From contig NZ_BMPD01000001.1 in the NCBI RefSeq assembly GCF_014647415.1, positions 558,001 to 622,000 on the forward strand: 64,000 bases of DNA, in the 5' to 3' direction. Under the pieces are notes generated by a model that had not been told where the DNA came from, did no database searches, and worked only from the letters and a program-made list of their open reading frames with translations. The stretch is from Haloarcula sebkhae. Lineage in GTDB: Archaea > Halobacteriota > Halobacteria > Halobacteriales > Haloarculaceae. Shown here piece by piece: positions 9,337 to 17,730 of the stretch (positions are counted from its first letter, which is position 1; each line of letters starts with the position of its first letter). Position numbers and translations under genes: made by a program.

Positions 9337-9561
9337 CTAACCTTGCTCCTCAACAGCGTCACGGAGTTCTTCGAATAACTCTGGATGATGCTTTTCTAGA
9401 ATATCAAGATCTTGAGACAGTTCTTCATCGATCTTCCGGCGGATTCGAGAAACAGCTTGGTAGTACCGGTCGGACTTCTCCTCGGCTTCGAGGAGTTCCC
9501 GCTCGGTATCTGTGAGTAGTGCGCGGCGGCGTCCCATTTGCGAAGCCTGTTTGGGGGGCAT
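9337..9561 (-). CDS. Small conserved haloarchaeal protein
   Basis: It has 74 residues from MPPKQASQMGRRRALLTD; an alternative start is the MGRRR methionine eight codons later. It is highly charged and helical, with the pattern LTDTERELL, YYQAVSRIRRKIDEEL and HPELFEELRDA, which I recognise as a family widespread in haloarchaeal mobile regions. No function is known. It is transcribed away from the Tat-signal gene at 9742, with a long inverted repeat in the shared upstream region. Confidence 0.6.
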   Translation of the reverse strand: MPPKQASQMGRRRALLTDTERELLEAEEKSDRYYQAVSRIRRKIDEELSQDLDILEKHHPELFEELRDAVEEQG

Positions 9562-9595
9562 CTCATTATACTGTGCCCTTCGTAGGCCTGTAAGG

Positions 9596-9660
9596 TTCCC
9601 ATTTGCGGCAACTTCCCATATATGGCAAAAGACTAAGTCCCATGTTGCCACAAGTGGGAA
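9596..9660. promoter_or_regulatory. 17-bp inverted repeat in a divergent promoter region
   Basis: The arms ttcccatttgcggcaac (9596-9612) and gttgccacaagtgggaa (9644-9660) pair at 15 of 17 positions. The perfect palindrome ccatatatgg (9616-9625) lies between them. The site sits between the 9561 minus-strand start and the 9742 plus-strand start, as expected for an operator or paired half-sites controlling divergent genes. Confidence 0.55.
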
Positions 9661-9741
9661 TAAGAACACCGCGGCTACGCCATTTGGAAATGGCCGGTGC
9701 AAGGACACCGACCGCGGGTTCTCAACACAAGCCAAGAACCC

Positions 9742-10041
9742 ATGTCAACCGATGATACACGCGGAAATGAAAGCATCGCCTCGACGAACGACCCAAGCCG
9801 ACGGCAGTTCCTCGGTGCTGCGGCCGCGGTCGCTGCGCTCTCGGTCGACCCACCAGCGGAGCCACAGCCCGCTATCTCGGATGATTTCGCCGCACACGTC
9901 GCCACCGAACACGTTGAACCGGCCCTTCGGACTCTGACACGGCCGGACTACGACCGCACAGAAGCTATCCCAAAGCTCGAAGACGCCCTTTCTCAACTCC
10001 GAGAGGAGACTGAGACACACCCCGATAGGAGGCGTAACTAA
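9742..10041 (+). CDS. Small protein with Tat-like N-terminus
   Basis: It has 99 residues starting MSTDDTRGN; the open frame runs 15 codons further upstream. Residues about 20-38 read SRRQFLGAAAAVAALSV, a twin-arginine motif followed by a hydrophobic stretch, so it is probably exported by Tat. The remainder is a short acidic domain with no recognised fold. Small proteins of this kind often lie next to the preceding family in haloarchaea. Function unknown. Confidence 0.5.
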   Translation: MSTDDTRGNESIASTNDPSRRQFLGAAAAVAALSVDPPAEPQPAISDDFAAHVATEHVEPALRTLTRPDYDRTEAIPKLEDALSQLREETETHPDRRRN

Positions 10042-10270
10042 CCCATTCACTCATTCATTCAATCAATTATTCATTCATTGACATATACTAAGTAGAGCCA
10101 GTCACTATGGGATACACATGCAGCACAATACCAATCCGAGAACGGAGATGAATTGCTTAGTAATTAACTAACTAATTAACTTATTAACTAATCAACAGAA
10201 ACTAAGTGAAATCACCGAATAAGGACTCAATACACAGAATACAACCAACAAACAACTTACAGGATTCAGA
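10042..10270. repeat. AT-rich stretch of short direct repeats
   Basis: The first part is built from cattcattc/caatcaatt units (10048-10080). A later part is taattaactaactaatta-like (about 10160-10195). No gene is visible. Such iteron-like AT-rich tracts occur near origins or at element boundaries; neither role is shown here. Confidence 0.45.
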
Positions 10271-10298
10271 CAGATGACTCTCAAACGTGGTAAAGTGC

Positions 10299-10343
10299 AA
10301 ACGTATGGCCCTGACAAGCTCACCAGGCTTGGGCCATACGTTT
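10299..10343. repeat. Perfect 13-bp inverted repeat (stem-loop)
   Basis: The arms aaacgtatggccc (10299-10311) and gggccatacgttt (10331-10343) are perfect reverse complements. The 19-nt loop contains a nested aagc/gctt stem. It lies at the left edge of the mini-element, upstream of the micro-genes. It could be a recombinase site, an operator or an RNA hairpin. A 69-codon frame overlaps it, but I do not support it as a gene. Confidence 0.55.
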
Positions 10344-10463
10344 TGAATCGATTGGACCGGGAAGATGTCTTCCCAATCTTAGTTACTAGAGCTAGATACT
10401 TAGCACTTGGGGACGACTCACTCCCGGTCCGGTGTCGCCGGCCTAACCGGCCTTCATCGGACG

Positions 10464-10556
10464 ATGGAATTCAGACACGATGAGCTAACGTCGACCCAGC
10501 GAAGTATCGCACACCACCTGAACAGTCGCCAGTCTGGGAGTGAGCGGGATGATTGA
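10464..10556 (+). CDS. Micro-ORF (30 aa) opening a three-gene overlapping set
   Basis: ATG at 10464 encodes MEFRHDELTSTQRSIAHHLN and ten more residues, ending at TGA 10554-10556. It overlaps the zinc-finger gene start (10549) by 8 bp. The middle, TSTQRSIAHHLNSRQ, could be a short helix-turn-helix. Its support is the overlap architecture shared with the next two genes; it is short enough to be chance. Confidence 0.35.
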   Translation: MEFRHDELTSTQRSIAHHLNSRQSGSERDD

Positions 10557-10695
10557 GCGGTTCGGCCACGACAAGATTCGACTCGTCGAGTGTCCGGTCT
10601 GTGGCATCGACCTTCGGAACAAGCGAGTCTCCCACCACGTCGCATCGCATCGACCGAGTGAGTTCGGACTGTCGCCGCAGGGGGTGATTCAATGA
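10549..10695 (+). CDS. Small zinc-finger protein (48 aa)
   Basis: The sequence contains CPVCGIDL and, ten residues on, HHVASH, a CxxC ... HxxxH zinc-binding pattern like a C2H2 finger. A Shine-Dalgarno-like gggagtga lies 7-14 bp before the ATG. Its TGA overlaps the next ATG (ATGA at 10692), so translation is probably coupled. Small fingers like this are common in haloarchaeal viruses and integrated elements and probably bind nucleic acid. Confidence 0.65.
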   Translation: MIERFGHDKIRLVECPVCGIDLRNKRVSHHVASHRPSEFGLSPQGVIQ

Positions 10696-10880
10696 CGGCG
10701 AAGAGCGCAGACGGGGACCAGTTCGTCCAGGAGAACAAGGACACGCTCGTCCGCATCATCAAGCACGGTGACGACGAGTTCGTCCGAGCACTTGCACTGC
10801 GGGCACTCATTCGGTACGGGGATGAACCGGCTCTACACGACGTACAGAACGAGATCGAGCGCGCTAAGGAGGAGGTGTAG
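10692..10880 (+). CDS. Small helical conserved protein
   Basis: It has 62 residues, MTAKSADGDQFVQENKDT onward, all predicted helix and strongly charged, with HEAT-like spacing (FVRALALRALIRYGDEPAL). It starts inside the stop of the zinc-finger gene (ATGA). It is convergent with the integrase, 12 bp between stops, and probably belongs to the same element. Function unknown. Confidence 0.65.
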   Translation: MTAKSADGDQFVQENKDTLVRIIKHGDDEFVRALALRALIRYGDEPALHDVQNEIERAKEEV

Positions 10881-10892
10881 TCGGTGTCCGCT

Positions 10893-12140
10893 TCAGCTCT
10901 GTCCGGTAGTGGCGAACTCCCGCGCTTCTCTGAGGATTTCGGGGTTCTCGTCTCCAAGTTCGATGAACTGCTCGACGCGGTCGAGATCGTCGAGCAGCTC
11001 GGGGTCGTCCCGAGCGATACGGAGCAGTTCCGCCCGAGTTTCCCGCTGCTCCGCTTCCAGTTCCTCGACCGCAGCCGCGTCCATCGCTTGACTACACCAG
11101 ACACAGGTGGGTTCGTCTCGGGGCGTTTCGTTTCGGCACCGCGGACACGTAACCGGCGCAATCGGGTCAGACTCGTCTTCCTCAACGTCGACGCCGTGTG
11201 CCTGTGCGATAGCGCGGTCGTTGGCGTCGCCGAAGACAGCGACGTAGCGAGAGGCAACGTCCGATCCTCTGTCCCAGCCGTGGTGGTCCTCGATGTGGGC
11301 CTGATTCACGCCGTCCGAAGCGAGATAGGAAGCGGAGGACTTCCGCATACGGGTGAAAGTCACGTCGCAGTGGTTCACACCCGCCTTCCGTGCGTGCTTC
11401 TTGAGGATTTTGAGCTTCATCTGGTAGCTGATGTCCTCCGGTTTGTTGAGTTTCGACCAGAGCGGGGCATCGGGCTGTTCCGGGGCTGGATGCACGTTCA
11501 GCCACTGTTGGAGTTGGGGAACGGCGGTCGTCAGGATGACCGACCGCTCACCTTTCTTCCCGTCGACGGAGATACGCAGACCGTATTTGTGGTCAGAAAC
11601 GTCTCCGACGGTGAGGTTTCGGATTTCACCACTCCGGGCCCCGGAGTCCCACGAGACAGCGATGAGCGCCTTATCGCGGGCGTGACGGCACTCATCGAGC
11701 ATGGGCTTGATGTGCTCGTCCCACCAGAGCATTTTGGCCGGGTTCGGCATCGGATTGTAGTCCTTCGACGTGGTTGCGGACACCCACGAGATGCTATCGG
11801 GAATCTCGTCGCCGTCGGTGACATGCTTCCCGAACATCCTGTAGGCAACCCGGTAGTCCCGGTTGGATTCCTCGTTGTCGTAGGTGTCGTGAATCCAGCG
11901 GACAATGTCCTCGGCAGCTCGCTTGTCGTCAAGAGAGTCGGCCAGTCCGCCGACTTCCTCGGCGATACGCACACAGTGCCTGAGGAGCTTTTCACGGCGT
12001 TCCTTCCCGTACTGACTCCCGAGCAGGGCGAGTCTGTTGTCGAAGGCCTGCAGCACGTTCTGGTCGTCTCCACTCATCTCTTCGGCGTGCTCAATACGTT
12101 CCTGCAGATTCTCGATTCGACGATCTGCGTTTCTCGTCAT
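10893..12140 (-). CDS. Tyrosine integrase with C-terminal zinc ribbon
   Basis: It has 415 residues: a helical core-binding domain (about 1-125), a catalytic domain (about 150-305) and an added tail. Active-site residues are Arg169 (GARSGE), Lys195/196 (DGKKGE), Arg266 in TFTRMRKSSA (with Thr replacing the usual His), His287-Gly-Trp and Tyr299 (SRYV). The tail has a zinc ribbon, Cys333, 336, 347 and 350 (CPRC, CVWC), and a coiled-coil-like end. It would integrate or excise the 10.3-12.2 kb element. No tRNA or clear att repeat is visible nearby. Confidence 0.85.
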   Translation of the reverse strand: MTRNADRRIENLQERIEHAEEMSGDDQNVLQAFDNRLALLGSQYGKERREKLLRHCVRIAEEVGGLADSLDDKRAAEDIVRWIHDTYDNEESNRDYRVAYRMFGKHVTDGDEIPDSISWVSATTSKDYNPMPNPAKMLWWDEHIKPMLDECRHARDKALIAVSWDSGARSGEIRNLTVGDVSDHKYGLRISVDGKKGERSVILTTAVPQLQQWLNVHPAPEQPDAPLWSKLNKPEDISYQMKLKILKKHARKAGVNHCDVTFTRMRKSSASYLASDGVNQAHIEDHHGWDRGSDVASRYVAVFGDANDRAIAQAHGVDVEEDESDPIAPVTCPRCRNETPRDEPTCVWCSQAMDAAAVEELEAEQRETRAELLRIARDDPELLDDLDRVEQFIELGDENPEILREAREFATTGQS

Positions 12141-12299
12141 CTACATGGGGAAATGTCATATGGGCATGTAAACCACCAGTTGAGGTCCGGGAGGCGGCAT
12201 CCCGATTTTGTATCTCCAGTTACTGTGACCATGAACGACTAACTGTTGCGTCGGTCCGTCCTAGTCACCGGAACAGGTACTTCGGTGGCGACGAGTAGC

Positions 12300-12869
12300 A
12301 TGGGTATGACAGAGGAGCCAGCACACGAGCAGATGGAGCGCCACGCGACCCTGACCGACGAACTCACAGACCTCGATGCGGAGCGGGATGCCGTCGCGGC
12401 GTCAGTACAGGACCGGCTTGCCGACGCGGTTTCGGAGGCGATAGCAGAAGCGGGTACGAATGTCGGGAGTCTCGGCCAGTCCAAAGACGGCAAACGGTTC
12501 CGGTTCGAGGCGCGGCTCGACCGGGCAGCGCTGGTAGCGGCGGTGACGGAAGCGCTGCCGGACGGATTCGTCGTCTCCCACGTCAACGAAGACGGGACCC
12601 TAAGCGTGGACTGGACCGGCGACAGCACGACGCCGTCGAAGCGGGAACACGGGGCCATCCTGAAAGCGATCATCGCGGAGGAAACGGAGACGGACAGCGA
12701 CGGGTTCATCGAGTCCGTACCCAGCCATGACCGCGTGCTGGCACGGGCGGTAGAACTGGGGATCGACGAGGGTGACGCGGCGGACCGTCTCAGTCGCCTG
12801 GCGACGCTGGACGTGGTAGATATCACTGACGAGGGGATCTATCCCGACGAGAACTTCTCGCGGTACTAG
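12300..12869 (+). CDS. Conserved hypothetical haloarchaeal protein
   Basis: Translation probably starts at ATG 12300 (MGMTEEPAHEQME) or 12306; the frame is open further upstream. It has 189 residues: an N-terminal coiled coil (LTDELTDLDAERDAVAASV), a middle alpha/beta region and a C-terminal segment (AILKAIIAEE then RVLARAVELGIDEGDAADRL) resembling a small winged-helix. No family was recognised. It is the first GC-rich core-like gene after the mini-element. Confidence 0.55.
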   Translation: MGMTEEPAHEQMERHATLTDELTDLDAERDAVAASVQDRLADAVSEAIAEAGTNVGSLGQSKDGKRFRFEARLDRAALVAAVTEALPDGFVVSHVNEDGTLSVDWTGDSTTPSKREHGAILKAIIAEETETDSDGFIESVPSHDRVLARAVELGIDEGDAADRLSRLATLDVVDITDEGIYPDENFSRY

Positions 12870-12967
12870 CGAGCAAGAGCGTATGTGACTAGCAGGGGCA
12901 AAGGGCAAGCTGGCGGAGTGGCGTGACCGACGTTTATTACTGGGTCCGGCCTGTGGTGTCAGACGAA

Positions 12968-13213
12968 ATGGCAGTATTATCGACAGAAGACGAGGGAAAG
13001 TTTCTCATGGACGCACAGGGAGAACAGATCGGTATCGTGACCGAGGTCGACCCGGAAAGGCAGGTCGCGTACGTCGAGCCGGAGCCGGACCTCACCGAAG
13101 CCTGGGTCCAGGGGCTCGGGCTCGGTGACGCCGACGAAGACGACATTGAGGTCGCCGCCGATGCCATCGGGACGATAACCGACAGCGAACTGCGTGTGAC
13201 TGTCGACCTGTAG
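12968..13213 (+). CDS. PRC-barrel-like small haloarchaeal protein
   Basis: From MAVLSTEDEGKFL it has 81 residues; an in-frame start 15 codons upstream is less likely because family members begin at MAVL. The pattern (EGK, DAQGEQIGIVTEV, VAYVEPEPDLTEAWVQGLGLGDADEDD, VAADAIGTITDSELRV) matches a PRC-barrel-type family common in haloarchaea. Its function is not established. Confidence 0.65.
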   Translation: MAVLSTEDEGKFLMDAQGEQIGIVTEVDPERQVAYVEPEPDLTEAWVQGLGLGDADEDDIEVAADAIGTITDSELRVTVDL

Positions 13214-13336
13214 TCACGCGACAGACTCGGGACGCTCGCCCACCACGAGCGTCCACCACTTGACGAACTGCGTCCGTTCGTAGAGGTCGAGAAGCCGTGC
13301 CGATGCGTCCGACTCGGAGATGCTCGCGAGCATCAG
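13214..13336 (-). CDS. Possible small protein (40 aa)
   Basis: From MLASISESDASARL to its stop, 40 residues. It sits between two genes; the frame continues upstream into the 3' end of the Hsp20 gene. The sequence (LLDLYERTQFVKWWTLVVGE) looks protein-like but matches no family I know. Confidence 0.3.
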   Translation of the reverse strand: MMLASISESDASARLLDLYERTQFVKWWTLVVGERPESVA

Positions 13337-13373
13337 CGGTGATCCATCGTCGGACAACAGCCGAAAAACGGGT

Positions 13374-13874
13374 CTACTCGATATCGATTCGGTTCGAATC
13401 GTCGGCGTCGTCGGCACGGGGCAGCGTTATTTCGAGGACCCCGTTGTGGTATGTGGCAGTGATGTCGTCGTCCACGACCGGTTGGGGAACGGCGACTCGC
13501 TCGGCGACCCGTCGGCTGTGTCGGCGAGCGCCGTCGCTGGTCTCCGTAGCGACCGTGGTCTCGCCCTGGATGCTGAGGACGCTGTCCTCGAAGCGAACGG
13601 CGAGGTCGTCGCGCTCGAAGCCCGGGAGGTCGACCATCACGGCGTATCCGTCGTCGGTCTCGTCGACGTGGAGGTTCGTGTCGATGCCGTATCGGCGGTG
13701 GTCGTCCGAGCGCATGTTAGCGGCTGGTCGGTCGGCGCGGTTTTCGGGAGCGTCGAACATTCGGCGTCCCGAATCGGTCCCTGTCCATTGGCCCATACTG
13801 TCGTCCATCATTTCCTGTTGCGTCTGTGCGAAGAACCGGAGCATCGTCTCGAAGGGGTCGTTGCGGTGTGTCAT
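13374..13874 (-). CDS. Hsp20/alpha-crystallin family small heat-shock protein
   Basis: It has 166 residues from MTHRNDPFETMLRFF. The alpha-crystallin domain runs from about 75 to the end: DGYAVMVDLPGFERDDL, then HSRRVAERVAVPQPV and HNGVLEITLPR with the conserved G-X-L. An ATP-independent holdase, it prevents aggregation. The N-terminal region is Asp/Met-rich. The 200-bp upstream region is AT-richer and holds the divergent promoters with the dehydrogenase gene. The window has a second, shorter Hsp20 at 37080. Confidence 0.88.
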   Translation of the reverse strand: MTHRNDPFETMLRFFAQTQQEMMDDSMGQWTGTDSGRRMFDAPENRADRPAANMRSDDHRRYGIDTNLHVDETDDGYAVMVDLPGFERDDLAVRFEDSVLSIQGETTVATETSDGARRHSRRVAERVAVPQPVVDDDITATYHNGVLEITLPRADDADDSNRIDIE

Positions 13875-14093
13875 AATCACCTTATATAAGCTCGTGTTGA
13901 TATTAACAGTTGCGTAACACGTGCTATCACGGGAAATCCGAAATACCGTGCCAGCCTGTGTTCGGCCGACTCGAAAGCGCGTGATGGGATACCGTAGCGG
14001 AACTGTTTTGTCAGGCGTACAGCTAGAACAGCCAGAGCAAACCGCCGAGTGCCCGGTCCGTCGGTGGCTGGGCAACTGTACACGAACTAAACT

Positions 14094-17000
14094 ATGGCAA
14101 CCGATTCCGGCATCCGGATGGACCCCTCGGCCGACGAGGTATCGAACTACGACTATCAGAACGACACTGTCGCTCGGTCTGGCCTCGTCGATGACCTACA
14201 GGCGCGCGTCGACGGCGAGGTACGATTCGACGAGTACTCGCGACAGTTGTACGCAACAGACGCCAGCCTCTACGAGGTGCTGCCCATCGGCGTCGTCTAT
14301 CCGCGGTCGACCGATGACGTGGCTGCAGTCATGTCCTACTGCGCCCAGCGGGAGATTCCGGTTCTGCCACGGGGCGGCGGGACGAGCCTCGCCGGCCAGA
14401 CTGTCAACGAGGCCGTCGTGCTGGATTTCTCGCGGTACATGAACGACCTCCTCGAAGCCCGGCCCGACGACCGACGAGCGCGGGCCCAGCCGGGGATCAA
14501 GCTCGGCGATCTGAACGGGGAGCTGGCCGACCACGGACTGAAATTCGCACCAGACCCAGCGTGGGGCGACAAGAGCGTCCTCGGCGGCGCTATCGGCAAC
14601 AACTCCACCGGAGCCCACTCCCTGCAGTACGGCAAGACCGACGCCTACATCGAGGAGTGCGAGGTCGTCCTCGCGGACGGCACCGTCACCACCTTTAGCG
14701 AGGTCACCCGCGAGGAACTGCGCGACCGAGCAGACTCCGACGGCGATCTCGAAGCCCAGATTTACGCCGAAATCGAGCGGATACTCACCGAGGAGGGCGA
14801 GGCAATCGAGAGCCACTACCCGGACCTGAAGCGCAACGTCTCGGGGTACAACCTCGACTGGGTGCTCGAAGACGCACAGGACGGGACCGTCAATGTCGCC
14901 TCGCTGCTGGCCGGCAGCGAAGGGACCCTTGCCATCGTCACCGAGGCCAAGGTGTCGCTGGAGCCGATTCCAGAGACCAAGTCGATGGCGCTGCTCGCCT
15001 ACGAGGGGCTCATCGAGGCCATGGAGGACGTTGCGGACATCCTCGAACACGACCCCGCGGCCGTCGAAGTGCTCGACGACGTGCTCATCGACCTAGCCTG
15101 CGACACCGCCGAGTTCGAAGACGTGGTTGGGATGTTGCCCAAGGGGACCCGCACGGTGCTCATCGTGGAGTTCTACGCCGACGACGCGGAGACCGGCCGG
15201 CGGAAGGTCGCCGACCTGCTGGCGGACCGAACAAACGGCGTCAACCCTGCCGCCGACCCGACTGCGGATCGGACGGTCGTCGACGCACCGATACGTGCGT
15301 TCGACGCCATGGAGGCCCACGACGAGGCAAAGCGCGAGAAGTTCTGGAAGATGCGAAAGTCCGGCCTCCCGATACTGCTCTCGCGGACGACCGACGAGAA
15401 ACACGGCTCGTTCATCGAGGATACCGCCATCCCGCCGGAAAACCTCCCGGAGTACGTCGCCGAATTCCAGGAAATACTGGAGGAACACGACACCTTCGCC
15501 TCCTTCTACGCCCACGCTGGCCCCGGCGTGCTCCATATCCGCCCACTCATCAACACAAAGTCGGTCGAGGGCGTCGAGACGATGGAGTCTATCGCCGACG
15601 CGGTGACCGATCTCGTCGTGAAATACGGCGGGAGCGTCTCCGGCGAGCACGGCGACGGCCGCGCCCGAACGCAGTGGAATGAGAAGCTCTACGGCGCGGA
15701 CCTCTGGGAGACGTTCCAAGAGCTCAAATCGGCGTTCGACCCCGACTGGCTGCTCAACCCCGGGCAGGTCGTCGGCGTTGACGCAGGCGAGGTCGAGTCC
15801 GGCGCGATGCCCAAGCGGGCACGCACGGTCGACATGACCGAGAACCTCCGATTCGACCCGGAGTACGAGTTCGACGCCGGCTTCGACCCCGCCCTAGAGT
15901 GGGACAACGACAACGGAATGCAGGGAATGGTCGAACTCTGTCACGGCTGTGGCGGCTGTCGCGGCCCGCAGGAGACGACCGGTGGCGTGATGTGTCCGAC
16001 CTATCGCGCGTCCGAGGAGGAGATGACGACGACGCGGGGGCGGGCGAATATGCTCCGGCAGGCGATGAGCGGCGACCTGCCGGACGACCCCACCGACGAG
16101 GAGTTCATGCACGAGGTGCTGGACCTCTGTATCGGCTGCAAGGGGTGTGCGAAGGACTGCCCGAGCGAGGTCGACATGGCGAAGCTCAAAGCCGAGGTGA
16201 CCCACGCCTACCATCAGGAACACGGCTCCAGTTTCCGGGACAAACTGTTCGCGAACGTCGACGCGCTTGCCGGACTCGGAAGCGCGTTCGCGCCGCTGTC
16301 GAACCTCGCGACGAAGGTTCCGGGTGCTCGCACCGTCCTCGAAAAGGTGATCGGTATCGCCCCGGACCGCACGCTGCCGAGCTTCCAGCGGACGACGCTG
16401 CAAGACTGGTTCGACGAGCGCGGTCCGCAGGTCCCGGCCGACGAGGCTGAGCGACGGGCGCTACTGTTCCCCGATACATACACGAACTACAGCCATCCAG
16501 AAGTCGGGAAAGCCGCCGTCCGCGTGCTCGAAGCCGCGGGCGTCCACGTCCAGTTGGCTGACCGAACCGACAGCGGGCGGCCCGCTCATTCCAAGGGCTT
16601 TCTCGACCAGTCCCGAGCGACCGCGCGGGACAACGTGGACGCGCTCGCCCCCGCAGTCGAGGAGGGCTGGGACGTGGTGCTGGTCGAGCCGTCCGACGCC
16701 GTGATGTTCCAGTCGGATTACCTGGACCTGCTATCGGGCGAGGACGTGGAGACGCTGGCGGTCAACGCCTACGGTGTCTGTGAGTACCTCGACACCTTCC
16801 GGCTGGACGAGGCGGCCGACTGGGACGTGGCGGGCGAGACGCTGACCTACCACGGCCACTGTCACCAGAAGGCGACGAAGAAGGACCACCACGCCGTTGG
16901 CGTCCTCCGTCGGGCCGGTTACGATGTGGACCCGCTCGATTCGGGCTGTTGTGGCATGGCTGGCTCCTTCGGCTACGAGGCCGAGCACTTCTCGATGAGC

Positions 17001-17159
17001 AAGGCCATCGGCTCGATCCTGTTCGACCAGATCGGCGAGAGCCGCGGCGACACGGTGGTCGCGCCCGGCGCGTCCTGTCGCACGCAACTGGACGACTGGG
17101 ACGAAAGCGACGGCGAGCCACCGCATCCGGTGGAGAAACTCGACGCTGCCTTAGCCTGA
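14094..17159 (+). CDS. FAD-linked oxidoreductase with C-terminal Fe-S/CCG domain (D-lactate dehydrogenase/glycolate oxidase type)
   Basis: The 1021 residues fuse a GlcD-like FAD-binding half to a GlcF-like Fe-S half. Residues about 60-230 hold the PCMH-type FAD domain (PRGGGTSLAGQTVN). About 300-570 is the FAD-oxidase C domain with GEHGDGR. CHGCGGCRGP (about 617) and CIGCKGCAKDCPSE (about 679) are ferredoxin-like Cys clusters. CHQK (about 922) and GCCGMAGSFG (about 952) form a CCG domain. Such fusions oxidise D-lactate or other 2-hydroxy acids at the membrane and feed electrons to the respiratory chain. Substrate choice (D-lactate versus glycolate) is not readable. Confidence 0.85.
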   Translation: MATDSGIRMDPSADEVSNYDYQNDTVARSGLVDDLQARVDGEVRFDEYSRQLYATDASLYEVLPIGVVYPRSTDDVAAVMSYCAQREIPVLPRGGGTSLAGQTVNEAVVLDFSRYMNDLLEARPDDRRARAQPGIKLGDLNGELADHGLKFAPDPAWGDKSVLGGAIGNNSTGAHSLQYGKTDAYIEECEVVLADGTVTTFSEVTREELRDRADSDGDLEAQIYAEIERILTEEGEAIESHYPDLKRNVSGYNLDWVLEDAQDGTVNVASLLAGSEGTLAIVTEAKVSLEPIPETKSMALLAYEGLIEAMEDVADILEHDPAAVEVLDDVLIDLACDTAEFEDVVGMLPKGTRTVLIVEFYADDAETGRRKVADLLADRTNGVNPAADPTADRTVVDAPIRAFDAMEAHDEAKREKFWKMRKSGLPILLSRTTDEKHGSFIEDTAIPPENLPEYVAEFQEILEEHDTFASFYAHAGPGVLHIRPLINTKSVEGVETMESIADAVTDLVVKYGGSVSGEHGDGRARTQWNEKLYGADLWETFQELKSAFDPDWLLNPGQVVGVDAGEVESGAMPKRARTVDMTENLRFDPEYEFDAGFDPALEWDNDNGMQGMVELCHGCGGCRGPQETTGGVMCPTYRASEEEMTTTRGRANMLRQAMSGDLPDDPTDEEFMHEVLDLCIGCKGCAKDCPSEVDMAKLKAEVTHAYHQEHGSSFRDKLFANVDALAGLGSAFAPLSNLATKVPGARTVLEKVIGIAPDRTLPSFQRTTLQDWFDERGPQVPADEAERRALLFPDTYTNYSHPEVGKAAVRVLEAAGVHVQLADRTDSGRPAHSKGFLDQSRATARDNVDALAPAVEEGWDVVLVEPSDAVMFQSDYLDLLSGEDVETLAVNAYGVCEYLDTFRLDEAADWDVAGETLTYHGHCHQKATKKDHHAVGVLRRAGYDVDPLDSGCCGMAGSFGYEAEHFSMSKAIGSILFDQIGESRGDTVVAPGASCRTQLDDWDESDGEPPHPVEKLDAALA

Positions 17160-17678
17160 GCCGGTCTCGCCCGGTTGGCGGACCGCCTGGACGATGCCGA
17201 CCGTCTGGCCAACCAGCGCAAGTCCGATGCCGGCGAGCAACGCGGTTTCCGCTGACGGGAACAGTGCACCGGCGTAGACCGTCCCACCGAGAACGCTCAG
17301 CGCTGCGCCGGCCGTGTACATCCGCTGACCTGCTGGGACGCGCGCCCCGGTGTAGTAGAGGCCGACACCCGGAACGACCATCCACCCCAGTATCGTCGTC
17401 GTCAAGAACGGGACCCGAAGCGGAGAGTAGAGCAAGCCGACAATACCACCAACAGTGAGCACGAGCCCGACGAGCAGGATGTCGCGCCAGATCCGGAGGA
17501 CGCCCGTCTCCATCTCGTCCCACGAAAGGACGGCGAACGCAGCGATGAGGACGGCGGCGACGACGTGGAAGATCAGCACTGTCCGGTCAGAGACCACATC
17601 GAGATGGGCCAGTCCCACGAGCAGCCACGCGAGCGGAATAAGTACAGTCGGGCCCTGTGCGCGCAGGCGAGGGAACAT
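17151..17678 (-). CDS. Multi-spanning membrane protein of unknown function
   Basis: Start MFPRLRAQGPTVL gives 175 residues with about five hydrophobic segments (VLIPLAWLLVGLAHL, LIFHVVAAVLIAAFAVL, ILLVGLVLTVGGIVGLL, TTTILGWMVVPGVGLYY, ALLAGIGLALVGQTVG). The 3' end overlaps the oxidoreductase stop by 9 bp, tail to tail. No family was recognised. Confidence 0.7.
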   Translation of the reverse strand: MFPRLRAQGPTVLIPLAWLLVGLAHLDVVSDRTVLIFHVVAAVLIAAFAVLSWDEMETGVLRIWRDILLVGLVLTVGGIVGLLYSPLRVPFLTTTILGWMVVPGVGLYYTGARVPAGQRMYTAGAALSVLGGTVYAGALFPSAETALLAGIGLALVGQTVGIVQAVRQPGETGSG

Positions 17679-17730
17679 ACCCCCCACTGTGCCCCCCACA
17701 ATCAAGAAACGTCGGTCGTGCCGTACCGTG

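Noticed and set aside
10274-10483. 69-codon plus-strand frame over the perfect inverted repeat
   Set aside because: The sequence is dominated by palindromes and has no family resemblance; no start signal.
10884-12242. Long plus-strand open frame (about 450 codons) opposite the integrase
   Set aside because: It lies exactly opposite a gene with intact integrase catalytic residues; high GC gives long antisense frames.
12141-12299. Attachment site or tRNA next to the integrase start
   Set aside because: No tRNA-like sequence and no repeat shared with the other end could be found by eye.
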